Part shown: in pieces, positions 1-8,150 of the stretch
Layout: every line of letters begins with the position of its first letter
Position numbering within the stretch: the first letter of the stretch is position 1
NCBI GenBank assembly: GCA_016865035.1
Contig: CP018227.1
Span: 4,126,115-4,190,114 of the forward strand
Direction of reading: 5' to 3'
Length of the DNA stretch: 64,000 bases
From: Kordiimonadales bacterium IMCC3096
GTDB lineage: Bacteria; Pseudomonadota; Alphaproteobacteria; Minwuiales; Minwuiaceae
Program-made: the position numbers and the translations under genes
Notes under the pieces: generated by a model
What the model was told of the DNA's origin: nothing
What the model saw: only the letters and a program-made list of their open reading frames with translations
Database searches by the model: none

Positions 1-1513
1 CCGCCAGCAGGTCCGCCCGGTCGGGCGTGGCTCCATTGGCCGGCTGGACGATGGCCACGACTTCCTGCCCCCAGCGTTCGCTGGGCCGACCTGTGACGAC
101 CACGTCGGCAACGTCGGGGTGATGCTTGATCGCCTGTTCCACTTCCTCGGCGAAGATCTTCTCCCCGCCCGAATTGATGGTGAAGGACTCGCGGCCATGA
201 AACTCCAGCAAGCCGCCCGGCAGCAACCGCACCCGGTCGCCGGGGATGACATAACGGATGCCGTTCACTGTCGGGAATGTCTTCGCCGTCTTCTCCGGGT
301 CGTTCAGATAACCCAGCGGAACGGCACCGCTCTTGGCCAGCCAGCCAAGACCTTCGTGTCCCGGCGCCAGCTCGGCGGTCATGTCGGCACTCAGGACCAC
401 CGCATCGTCGGCAATCCGGAACGACGCGGCCCCCGTATCGTCTTCCGGCCCTGTGACCTGGATGGCCTGCGGTCCACTCTCCGACGCGCCAAGGGCATCG
501 ACGGCCCGCGCGCCGGGTGCCAGGCGAAGCAGTTCGGCCTTGGTTGCCGGGGACATGATCGCGCCTGTGTTCACGATTAGGCTCAGGCTGGAAAAGTCAT
601 GATCCCGGTCCCGTGCGGCCTGCACCAGCGGGCGACCATAGGCGTCGCCGATCAGCAGCAGCATCGTGATCCGCTCCCGCGCGATGGTGTCCAGCAGATC
701 GTCCGTGTCCAGCCTGTCCGGCACGTTCGAGATGACCACCGTATTGCCGGAGCAGAGCGCCGACAGTGCTGTCTGACAGCCCGCACCATGCATGAAGGGC
801 GGTGCAGGCAGCACGATGTTGTGTGTCCGTTTCCGTGCCCGCGCGACGTACGCGGCAATGTCCGGAATCGCCACGCCATGCCGGTCCCGTCCGTCCAGGT
901 TGGCGGCAAGACAGTCTTCCTGTCGCCACAGCACGCCCTTCGGCATCCCAGTCGTGCCACCGGTGTACATGCAGTAGAGGTCGTCGGGCGACGGCGTCAC
1001 ATCCGGCTTCGTGGCGGTGGAATCAGCAAGCGCGGCCTCGTAATCGAGCGCCCCCGGCAGCAGGGCCGCGTCGGAACCATCCGCCACCTGCAGCAGCAGC
1101 ACCGGCGGTGCGATCCGGGGCAGAACCTCCGCCAGTACGGCGGCAAACTTCGCCTGATAGACAATCGCCCTGGGCCGGGCGTCGCGGAACAAATACGCCA
1201 TCTCCTCCGCCACATAGCGGTAATTGACGTTGAAGGGCACGGCGCGCGCCTTGTAAGCACCCAGCAAGGTCTCGATGTACGCGGGGCAATTGTGCATCAG
1301 CACCGCGACATGATCCTGCCCGGATTCCCAGCCCTGAAGAGCCTCGCGATCCGTATGGATGCTGATTCCGTGCGCCAGGAAAAGGTTGGCCAGCCGACGT
1401 GTCCTGTCGGTCAGTTCCGCGTAGCTGATGCGTCGCGCGCCATGCACGATGGCCTCGCGATCCGGCAGCGCAGCGGCAATTGCCTCCTGCACCTCTCCGA
1501 TGGTCAGTGTCAT
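1..1513 (-). CDS. Acyl-CoA synthetase (AMP-dependent ligase), 3' end cut by window
   Basis: Activates a carboxylic acid to its acyl-CoA through an acyl-adenylate (ANL superfamily). About 504 residues are present; the C-terminus runs off the left edge. The P-loop-like signature YTGGTTGMPKG lies near residues 181-191, and the later GDR and GGEKIFAEEVE motifs of the hinge and C-terminal subdomain are readable. The ATG at 1513 begins MTLTIGEVQEAI. It sits 4 bp downstream of the stop of the nitronate monooxygenase gene, so the two are probably co-transcribed. The sequence resembles FadD-type enzymes acting on fatty or degradation-product acids; the substrate cannot be told. Confidence 0.9.
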   Translation of the reverse strand, partial: MTLTIGEVQEAIAAALPDREAIVHGARRISYAELTDRTRRLANLFLAHGISIHTDREALQGWESGQDHVAVLMHNCPAYIETLLGAYKARAVPFNVNYRYVAEEMAYLFRDARPRAIVYQAKFAAVLAEVLPRIAPPVLLLQVADGSDAALLPGALDYEAALADSTATKPDVTPSPDDLYCMYTGGTTGMPKGVLWRQEDCLAANLDGRDRHGVAIPDIAAYVARARKRTHNIVLPAPPFMHGAGCQTALSALCSGNTVVISNVPDRLDTDDLLDTIARERITMLLLIGDAYGRPLVQAARDRDHDFSSLSLIVNTGAIMSPATKAELLRLAPGARAVDALGASESGPQAIQVTGPEDDTGAASFRIADDAVVLSADMTAELAPGHEGLGWLAKSGAVPLGYLNDPEKTAKTFPTVNGIRYVIPGDRVRLLPGGLLEFHGRESFTINSGGEKIFAEEVEQAIKHHPDVADVVVTGRPSERWGQEVVAIVQPANGATPDRADLLA

Positions 1514-1517
1514 CGTG

Positions 1518-2663
1518 TCAGTCCTGAGCGGTCAGGCCGGACAGGCGTTCGGAGGCGTCCAGAAACTCCTCCATGAACTGATAGACTACGCCCTTGGCGC
1601 TCTGGGCCGTGTTCATCAGGCCGACACCTTGCCCTACGTAGTAGGAAGCCAGGTCGCGCGCGCCTTCATGTCCACCCTCCGCCAGCCGCGTGATGCGGGC
1701 CATCGCGGGTTCGGCGATGATCGACTGCAGCGGCATCGGCAGCGGCTCCGGTGCATCAGGCGCCTCCCACGCATCGGTCCAGGCGGAGCGCAACTGGCGC
1801 GATGGCTTGCCGGTGCGGGATTTCGCGCGGATGGTCTGACGACTGGTTGCCGCCAGCATCTTCTCCTTCACCACGGGTGAGGTCTCGGCCTCCGCCGTGG
1901 TGAGCCAGACCGATCCGGTCCATACTCCCTGCGCCCCCATGGCCATGCAGGCGGCCATCTGCTCCCCCGTCACGATGCCCCCGGCAGCAACGACCGGAAT
2001 ATCGGAAATCTCCCGGACCGCGCGGACGACTTCCGGCACCAGGATCATGGTGGAGACCTCGCCACAATGGCCACCAGCCTCCCCGCCCGAGGCCACGATC
2101 ATGTCCACACCGGCCTGAACCTGCTTGATCGCATGTTCGCGCGCGCCAACCAGCGCCGCCACAGGCACACCGTGCTTCCGCGCCATCTCGATCATGTAGG
2201 CGGGCGGCGTACCCAACGCATTGGCGATCAGCCTGATCGGATGGGAGAAAGCCACTTCCAGCAGCGCACTGGCGCCGTCGTCACGGATGTTGGTGCCAAG
2301 GCGCGTGCCCCGCTTCAGACTCTCGGGATCAAGCGCGTCGCCCTCGATACCATGGCGGTTGAACACCCCTGTGACGAAATCGAGATGGGTCTGCGGCACC
2401 TTGGACACCTGATCGTCGCGGGTGACCTTCGCGCCCTTGGACTCGTAGCGCATGGGTACGATCAGATCGACGCCATAGGGCTTCCCGTCCACGTGGTCGT
2501 CGATCCAGGCGAGCTCGGCCTCCAGCTTGCCCGGGCCGATACCGGCGGCACCGAAGATGCCGAAACCGCCGGCCTTCGAGACTTCCGCCACCACATCACG
2601 ACAGTGCGAGAACGCTATCAGCGGGAACTCGACTCCCAGCATTTCCGTTACTGCTGACCGCAT
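1518..2663 (-). CDS. Nitronate monooxygenase (2-nitropropane dioxygenase family)
   Basis: FMN-dependent TIM-barrel oxygenase family that oxidises nitronates; in acyl-CoA gene clusters, family members often have unknown substrates. About 381 residues. Phosphate- and flavin-binding motifs GGEAGGHCG and AAGGIVTGEQM followed by GAQGVWTGS are clear. I start at the ATG at 2663 (MRSAVTEML) because a GGGGAGG ribosome site lies about 8 nt upstream; an in-frame ATG at 2681 would put that site inside the gene. It is divergent from a LysR gene, and the acyl-CoA synthetase follows 4 bp downstream. Confidence 0.88.
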   Translation of the reverse strand: MRSAVTEMLGVEFPLIAFSHCRDVVAEVSKAGGFGIFGAAGIGPGKLEAELAWIDDHVDGKPYGVDLIVPMRYESKGAKVTRDDQVSKVPQTHLDFVTGVFNRHGIEGDALDPESLKRGTRLGTNIRDDGASALLEVAFSHPIRLIANALGTPPAYMIEMARKHGVPVAALVGAREHAIKQVQAGVDMIVASGGEAGGHCGEVSTMILVPEVVRAVREISDIPVVAAGGIVTGEQMAACMAMGAQGVWTGSVWLTTAEAETSPVVKEKMLAATSRQTIRAKSRTGKPSRQLRSAWTDAWEAPDAPEPLPMPLQSIIAEPAMARITRLAEGGHEGARDLASYYVGQGVGLMNTAQSAKGVVYQFMEEFLDASERLSGLTAQD

Positions 2664-2706
2664 GACCCGATCCTCCCCCATGTTTCACAGTCAGGGAGTG
2701 TCGCGC

Positions 2707-3690
2707 GTGTTTGCAATTCAGTCCAATTCCTTTGAAAATCAAAACCATTCACCAGGCGAATGGAGTCCTGTCATTGCCATCGATCTGAGAAAGCTGCGGC
2801 ATGTCGTGGAGACGGCGCGCTTCGAGAACGTGACCCGCGCGGCGGAGGCGCTGTACATCACCCAGTCCGCCCTGACGCGCAGTCTCGCGGATGTGGAGGC
2901 GGAGCTGGGCACGCCGCTGTTTGTCCGTCTGCCCCGCGGCGTGCGCCTGACCGAACAGGGTCGCCGCTTTGTCGCGCGCGCACGGATGATCATCGGCGAT
3001 GTGGATGACCTGCTGGCCGATGTCGCCGATCATCGGGGTCTGCATGCAGGGCGCCTCAGGATCGGCGTCTGTCCGCCCGGCTACCAGCGCTACATCGCGC
3101 GCGCCATCGCGGCGCTGGCGGCGGAGCGCCCGGGTCTCAGGATCGAGATCACCACCGGTGCGACGGATGACCTGGTCCCCCGCCTGACCACGGGAGATCT
3201 GGATGGTGTGGTCGGTCACCGGGGTTGGCTGAAACGCTGGCCGGACCTGAAACTGACCACGCTTGCCGCCTTCCACAGCGCCTTCACCGTCCGTCGCGAC
3301 CACCCGCTGACCCGGCAGAGCATCGTGACGGAGCGGGACATCCTGGCCTGCCCGATGATCATCCCGGCAACAGTGGAACCCCTGCAGACCGACCTGGCCT
3401 CGCTCTACGCCCGCAACGGCCTGCCGCCCCTGAACCCCCACTACGTCTGTGACGACATGGACGTGATACAGGACCTGATCGACCATACGGATGCCTGTGC
3501 GCCGCTGATCAGCCAGAACCCGGAGTTCGGCAGGCTCCGTTCCCGCTTTCACCTGTTCACCAGGGAAGTCGACATGCCGATACAGCGCATGGTGTTTGCC
3601 ATCAGCCAGGCCCGTCTGCCGTCCCCTGGCGCGAGCGCATTCGAGCAATTCCTGCAGGAGTCGTTCAATTTCCATTCCCTCAGCGAATAG
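2707..3690 (+). CDS. LysR-family transcriptional regulator
   Basis: DNA-binding regulator with an N-terminal winged helix (IDLRKLRHVVETARFENV then AAEALYITQSALTRSL) and a periplasmic-binding-fold effector domain starting near GRLRIGV. The start is uncertain. GTG at 2707 has GGGAG 8 nt upstream but gives a 22-residue leader unusual for the family. An ATT at 2773, preceded by GGAG at 7 nt, would give the classic MAIDLRKLRH start. ATG at 2680 is also open but overlaps the divergent gene's leader. The gene is divergent from the nitronate monooxygenase/acyl-CoA synthetase pair, which it probably controls. Confidence 0.88.
   Translation: MFAIQSNSFENQNHSPGEWSPVIAIDLRKLRHVVETARFENVTRAAEALYITQSALTRSLADVEAELGTPLFVRLPRGVRLTEQGRRFVARARMIIGDVDDLLADVADHRGLHAGRLRIGVCPPGYQRYIARAIAALAAERPGLRIEITTGATDDLVPRLTTGDLDGVVGHRGWLKRWPDLKLTTLAAFHSAFTVRRDHPLTRQSIVTERDILACPMIIPATVEPLQTDLASLYARNGLPPLNPHYVCDDMDVIQDLIDHTDACAPLISQNPEFGRLRSRFHLFTREVDMPIQRMVFAISQARLPSPGASAFEQFLQESFNFHSLSE
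2731..2743. promoter_or_regulatory. Candidate LysR box (T-N11-A dyad)
   Basis: TTTGA-AAA-TCAAA is a perfect 13-bp dyad with the T-N11-A form of LysR operators. It lies in an AT-rich stretch between the divergent nitronate monooxygenase and LysR genes. Auto-regulation and control of the divergent operon by the adjacent LysR protein is inferred from position only. If the LysR gene starts at 2707 the dyad lies inside its first codons; if it starts at 2773 it lies just upstream. Confidence 0.45.
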
Positions 3691-3768
3691 CCACCCCTGC
3701 GCTTCGCATTGGACTCGCACTGCCGTCATCGGGAATGATGCGTCCAGTCATGCAAGGGGAGGCAGACA

Positions 3769-4533
3769 ATGGCCGTGAATACAGAAACAAAGGGCCGCGT
3801 GCTCGTCATCACGCTGGACCGGCCGGAAGCACGCAACGCCGTGAACGGCGACGTGGCATCCGGGATCGAAGCCGCCATCGACAAGCTGGAGAATGATCCG
3901 GAGCTGTGGGTTGGCATCATCCAGTCCAGCGGCACGGTCTTCTGTGCCGGCGCGGACCTGAAGGAAGTCTCGGCAGGCAATGGGCGCGCGCTCTCGACCG
4001 AAAAGGGCGGTTTCGCCGGTCTGGTGAAGCGCGAACGCACCAAGCCCCTGATCGCCGCCGTCAATGGCGCGGCCGTCGCGGGTGGCTGCGAGATCGTGCT
4101 GTCCTGCGACATGGTCATCGCGGCAGAAGGTGCGCGCTTCGGCCTGCCGGAAGTGAAACGGTCACTCGCCGCGGCCGCCGGTGGCCTGTTCCGCCTGCCC
4201 CGCGCGGTGGGTATGGGTCCGGCAATGGAAATGATCCTGACCGGCGATCCGATCAGCGCTGACCGTGCCTACCAGCTTGGCCTCGTGAACCATGTGGTAC
4301 CGCTCGATGGCCTGGCGCAGGCCGCGCTCGACCTGGCAGACCGCATCGTGGTCAATGCGCCGCTGGCTGTTCGCGCCAGCCGCGAGATTGCCGTGAACGC
4401 GCTGAAGCTGGACGATGCCGAACTCTGGAAGATGAGCGCCGCCGCCAGCAAGGCCATGTCGGAGACCGAGGACTTCAAGGAAGGCCCCCGCGCCTTCATC
4501 GAGAAGCGCGATCCGGTCTGGAAGGGCCGGTAG
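3769..4533 (+). CDS. Enoyl-CoA hydratase/isomerase (crotonase)
   Basis: Crotonase-fold acyl-CoA enzyme, 254 residues, a normal length for the family. Both glutamates that activate water in true hydratases are present: AGGCE and, 20 residues on, FGLPE. The oxyanion-hole stretch FCAGADLKEV is also readable. This supports real hydratase activity in beta-oxidation or a related acyl-CoA pathway. ATG at 3769 has a GGGGAGG site just upstream. It lies downstream of the LysR gene on the same strand, and its product fits the acyl-CoA synthetase cluster to the left. Confidence 0.92.
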   Translation: MAVNTETKGRVLVITLDRPEARNAVNGDVASGIEAAIDKLENDPELWVGIIQSSGTVFCAGADLKEVSAGNGRALSTEKGGFAGLVKRERTKPLIAAVNGAAVAGGCEIVLSCDMVIAAEGARFGLPEVKRSLAAAAGGLFRLPRAVGMGPAMEMILTGDPISADRAYQLGLVNHVVPLDGLAQAALDLADRIVVNAPLAVRASREIAVNALKLDDAELWKMSAAASKAMSETEDFKEGPRAFIEKRDPVWKGR

Positions 4534-4703
4534 GCATTTCAGTGCCAGCCATGCCTGCTCGTAATGCAGGAAAAGGACGTCGAGGCCATGGCGGTGCAAC
4601 GCGATGCAATGGACCTCCATGTCGCCCGCATCGACCCACGACGCGGAGAACTTTGTCCTGCTGACAGCGTGTAGCGGATCGGCAGCATGCCCGGAGGCGG
4701 TGG

Positions 4704-5657
4704 CTAATGCGGTGACGGCATCGCCCCGGCTTCCTCCAGCAGCCAGTCGCGGTAGAGCATCGCGCTCCTGTCGTCCAGTCTGTGCCGCTGATAGACGACA
4801 TGAAAGCTCTTGCTGCTCCTGCGGCGGAAACCGAAAGGCTCGACAAGAAGACCGTCCCGAATCTCCTCGTCGACCAGACAGCGTATGCCGATGGCAACGC
4901 CGATACCTTCCAGCGCAGCCTGGAATGCCAGGTTCTGGGTCTCGAAGGTCAGACCCTGATCGGTTTCGATGCAACCGAGCGCGTTCCAGAGATCCGCATC
5001 GTCACGTGTATCGGCATAGCTCCGCAGCCAGTTCCGCCAGGCACCCGGCAGCGCCGTCGCATGAACCAGCGTCTTTCCCGCCAGTGCACGCACGAGTTCG
5101 GGAGGTGTTTCCAGTCCCCTGAAGAGATCGGGTCGCGAAACCGGACAGATGTCGATGTCGAGAAGATGATCACTGACCAGGCCCTTGGATGATCGGGCGG
5201 GCACTGTGTTTGGACCAAGCTGGATTGCCAGATCGACCGTCCGTTCCGCGTGCAGGTCAATGTCGGTCAACGTGGTGGCGATCTGCACTTCGATGTCCGG
5301 ATGCCGGTCGAAGAATCGCACCCAGCGGGGCATTAGCCAGCGTGCGGCAAATGTCGGGTAGCAGGAAATCGTCAGCCGACGTTTCGCCCCCCGATCCCGC
5401 AACCGACGCGTCGCATCCGCAACTGCACCCAGCGGCCCTTCGACTTCACGAAGGAGATCAGCCCCCTCGGCAGTCAGTTCAAGTCCACCGGATGTGCGCC
5501 GGAACAACACTGTCCCGACATGCTCCTCCAGTTTCTGGACCAGTCGGCTTACCGCTCCGGGCGTCACGTTGAGCTCAATGGCAGCTTTCGTAAAACTCAA
5601 TTGCTGCCCTGCCACGACAAAGCTCTTCAGCGCATTCAGTGGAGGAAAATCGCTCAT
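4704..5657 (-). CDS. LysR-family transcriptional regulator (GcvA-like)
   Basis: 317 residues. The N-terminal helix-turn-helix (LNALKSFVVAGQQLSFTKAAIELNVTPGAVSRLVQKLE) is typical of the GcvA/AmpR branch, followed by the effector domain from RRLTISCYPTFAARWL. It is divergent from the AidB-like acyl-CoA dehydrogenase gene, with a T-N11-A dyad between them, so it most likely regulates that gene and itself. The effector is unknown. Downstream it converges on the crotonase gene; the 170 bp between them shows no gene. Confidence 0.92.
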   Translation of the reverse strand: MSDFPPLNALKSFVVAGQQLSFTKAAIELNVTPGAVSRLVQKLEEHVGTVLFRRTSGGLELTAEGADLLREVEGPLGAVADATRRLRDRGAKRRLTISCYPTFAARWLMPRWVRFFDRHPDIEVQIATTLTDIDLHAERTVDLAIQLGPNTVPARSSKGLVSDHLLDIDICPVSRPDLFRGLETPPELVRALAGKTLVHATALPGAWRNWLRSYADTRDDADLWNALGCIETDQGLTFETQNLAFQAALEGIGVAIGIRCLVDEEIRDGLLVEPFGFRRRSSKSFHVVYQRHRLDDRSAMLYRDWLLEEAGAMPSPH

Positions 5658-5695
5658 TCGGACCCCAGGACTCTGGCCTTCAGATCGACAAACTA

Positions 5696-5708
5696 TGAGA
5701 AAAACTCA
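5696..5708. promoter_or_regulatory. Candidate LysR box between lysR and acyl-CoA dehydrogenase
   Basis: TGAG-AAAAA-CTCA fits T-N11-A with a perfect 4-bp dyad and an A-tract centre. It lies 39 bp upstream of the LysR start and 83 bp upstream of the acyl-CoA dehydrogenase start. Its role as the LysR binding site is inferred from form and position. Confidence 0.5.
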
Positions 5709-5790
5709 AATTTCTCCACGATAAAGTCGTTTGCTCCCAAGGCTCCCTCGCCTGACGATCCATACGAAACCTCGATCAGGGAGAAGCCCG

Positions 5791-7587
5791 ATGGTTCTTC
5801 ACGACCCACAACTTGCCGCAAACAGCCAGTCCCGGTCGGCGTCAACGCCTACCGGCTCCGACCATGTCGGCGGCGACAGCCGCGGGGCGAACTTCTTCGC
5901 CATCGACCATGCACTCCAGGATCTGCTGGGCCTCTACCTCACGGATGAGGAGCGGCAGCACTTCTGGCCGCACTTCGATCAACTTGGAGCGTTGGCTGGC
6001 AACGAACTCGATGAATGGGCGACACTCTCCGACAAGACGCCTCCCAAACTGCACAATCGGGACCGCTTCGGTCGGGACCGGCAGTGGATCGAGTACCATC
6101 CGGCCTACGAACGAATGGTGGAAGTCGGCTTCCATCAGTTCGGAATTCATGCAGCGCCGCACCGGCCGATCCTGGGCTGGAAGACCGGTGTATCTCCGGT
6201 CGTGAAGTTCGCCCTGCATTACTTGTTCTCGCAGGCCGAGTTCGGCCTGATGTGCCCCCTTGCCGTGACCGAGCTCGCGGCGATGCTTGTCCTGAAGTAC
6301 GGCTCCGATGAGCTGAAGAGCAAGTATGGCGAGCGCATGATCTCGCTTGATCCTGCCGAGCTGTTGCAGGGCGCGCAGTTCATGACCGAAAAGGCCGGTG
6401 GCTCCGATGTCGGCGCGAACGAATTGTGTGCAAGGCAGGAAGACGGGGTCTGGCGGCTCTATGGAGAGAAGTGGTTCTGCTCGAACCCCGACTGCGGGGT
6501 CGCTGTCCTGCTGGCGCGATGTGAAGGGGACGGGCCCGGTACGGCAGGACTGACTGCCTTTGTCGTTCCGCGTGATCTGGATGACGGCTCCCGCAACAGC
6601 TACCGGATCGTGCGCCTGAAGGACAAGCTTGGAAGCCGGTCCCTGGCAAGCGGCGAGATCGTCTACGAAGGGGCCGTCGCGCATGTCCTTGGTGAGCGGC
6701 GGCAAGGCATCAAGATCCTTCTCGACCAGGTCAACATGTCTCGCCTCTCGCATGGCATGCGGGCAGCAGCCACCATGCGGCGGGCCCTGAACGAGGCGCT
6801 TGCCTTTGGCCGCTCGCGGAAGCTGTTCGGGAAAGCCGCCCTCGAGCAGCCGCTGTTTCGTCGCCAGATCATGCAGTTGCTCGTACCCACCGAGGCAGCC
6901 CTTTCGACGTCGCTCTACGGCGGCAATCTCCTGGCTAAGGCCGAGGGAGGCTCCAACGACGCGACGCTGCTGCTCCGCATCGTCACCCCTGTGATCAAGA
7001 TGCGCAGCAATCGGGACAATGTGCGTGCATGCGCGAAGGCAATCGAGGTGCGCGGTGGCAATGGTGTCATCGAGGACTGGGTGAACGCGCGGTTGCTGCG
7101 GGATTCCTTCGTTCCGGTGCTGTGGGAAGGGACAAGCGTCGTCAATGCCCTCGATGTCGTGCAGCGTGCTGTCGCGAAGTCACGGGCGCATGAGCTTTTC
7201 AGAGCGGAACTCCACCGCCTGATCGATGAGATCGAGACCCTGCCGGACCATTTTCTTGAACGGCTGCGCAACGTTGCGGACGAGGTGACGGAATATGTGC
7301 AGGCCGTGGCCGAGAACCCCGACAACGAACGTTACGCCCGTCTGGCGACAAGCCTGCTTTATCATGCATTGAGCGCGGTCCTGCTCGCCTGGGAGGGTGA
7401 CAGGCTCGGCCGTGACGGGGGTGACGCACGGCGCGCCCTCATCTCGCGGATGATCCTGGAACATCACCTGGCGCCGCATCACCCGACGGCTCCGCCAAGG
7501 CAGCAGGACTGGGAGAATGCGGCGGAACACCTGCTGCTCCGTGACGGGACGGTCGAGTTGAAGGATGTGATCCCTCTGCTCGGCTGA
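5791..7587 (+). CDS. Acyl-CoA dehydrogenase, AidB-like
   Basis: FAD-dependent acyl-CoA dehydrogenase family, about 598 residues, longer than ordinary 380-residue members. MTEKAGGSDVGANE, the RLKDKLGSRS stretch and the C-terminal WEGTSVVNALDV match the AidB branch, including the glutamate in WEG. E. coli AidB is an alkylation-response protein, but most homologues are uncharacterised, so the substrate is unknown. I use ATG 5791, which has GGGAG 7 nt upstream, rather than an earlier in-frame ATG at 5731. It is divergent from a LysR regulator that probably controls it. Confidence 0.88.
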   Translation: MVLHDPQLAANSQSRSASTPTGSDHVGGDSRGANFFAIDHALQDLLGLYLTDEERQHFWPHFDQLGALAGNELDEWATLSDKTPPKLHNRDRFGRDRQWIEYHPAYERMVEVGFHQFGIHAAPHRPILGWKTGVSPVVKFALHYLFSQAEFGLMCPLAVTELAAMLVLKYGSDELKSKYGERMISLDPAELLQGAQFMTEKAGGSDVGANELCARQEDGVWRLYGEKWFCSNPDCGVAVLLARCEGDGPGTAGLTAFVVPRDLDDGSRNSYRIVRLKDKLGSRSLASGEIVYEGAVAHVLGERRQGIKILLDQVNMSRLSHGMRAAATMRRALNEALAFGRSRKLFGKAALEQPLFRRQIMQLLVPTEAALSTSLYGGNLLAKAEGGSNDATLLLRIVTPVIKMRSNRDNVRACAKAIEVRGGNGVIEDWVNARLLRDSFVPVLWEGTSVVNALDVVQRAVAKSRAHELFRAELHRLIDEIETLPDHFLERLRNVADEVTEYVQAVAENPDNERYARLATSLLYHALSAVLLAWEGDRLGRDGGDARRALISRMILEHHLAPHHPTAPPRQQDWENAAEHLLLRDGTVELKDVIPLLG

Positions 7588-7600
7588 GGGTGGCCTCAGC
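7583..7600 (+). terminator. Stem-loop at the end of the acyl-CoA dehydrogenase gene
   Basis: GCTGAGG and CCTCAGC form a perfect 7-bp stem around a 4-nt loop; the stop codon lies in the left arm. No U-tract follows, so intrinsic termination is uncertain. It lies between convergent genes. Confidence 0.4.
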
Positions 7601-7690
7601 AACCATGCCTTTCAGGCAATGCCCGGCGACGTGTCGGGGCCTGGACCCGGAGTCCCCCCGCCTTCGTTCCGGATAACAGTCCGAGGCGGT

Positions 7691-8140
7691 TCAGGCTCCG
7701 TCGTCCGGGTTCCAGGCAGACTGGTCATCGAAGGTCAGCAGGGCCGGGTTCATCGTGTCCCATGCGGGCCGGGAGCGGGCGAAGACAACGACTTCGGGCG
7801 TGAAGGCGGACGGATCGTCCAGCGTGCCGAGAGCGATGGTGACATGCCCGGTCGTGCCGTCGTTGCGTCCGAATATCCCGCTGCCACAGGTCGGACAGAA
7901 CGACCGGACGACGCGGGTTCCGTTGTCGGACGTGATTGTGAACGCGCTCAGGTCGCCGCTGATCCTGAACCGGTCCACGGGGAACATGGCCCCGGTCGAA
8001 TGCCCTGCCCCGCCACTGCGCTGGCAATCCCGGCAGTGGCAGTGGGCCACGATCGCCGGCGCACCGGCCACGCTGTAGCGCACGGCACCGCAGAGGCAAC
8101 CGCCGGAATGTAACTGATCGCGTCCGCCCCCGGCTGTCAT
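7691..8140 (-). CDS. GFA/CENP-V family zinc protein
   Basis: Small zinc-binding fold related to glutathione-dependent formaldehyde-activating enzyme (Gfa); 149 residues. Zinc-ligand motifs are CLCGAVRY, HCHCRDCQRSGG and FCPTCGSGIF. Most family members have no proven reaction, so the formaldehyde role should not be assumed. I start at ATG 8140, which has GAGGG upstream and avoids a longer overlap with pelG; a TTG at 8176 is an in-frame alternative. It follows pelG by 10 bp and may be the last gene of the same transcript. Confidence 0.85.
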   Translation of the reverse strand: MTAGGGRDQLHSGGCLCGAVRYSVAGAPAIVAHCHCRDCQRSGGAGHSTGAMFPVDRFRISGDLSAFTITSDNGTRVVRSFCPTCGSGIFGRNDGTTGHVTIALGTLDDPSAFTPEVVVFARSRPAWDTMNPALLTFDDQSAWNPDDGA

Positions 8141-8150
8141 GGACCAGCCC

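Noticed and set aside
2527-2706. Extended 387-residue reading of the LysR gene
   Set aside because: The extra N-terminus overlaps the divergent nitronate monooxygenase and its promoter and does not resemble LysR proteins.
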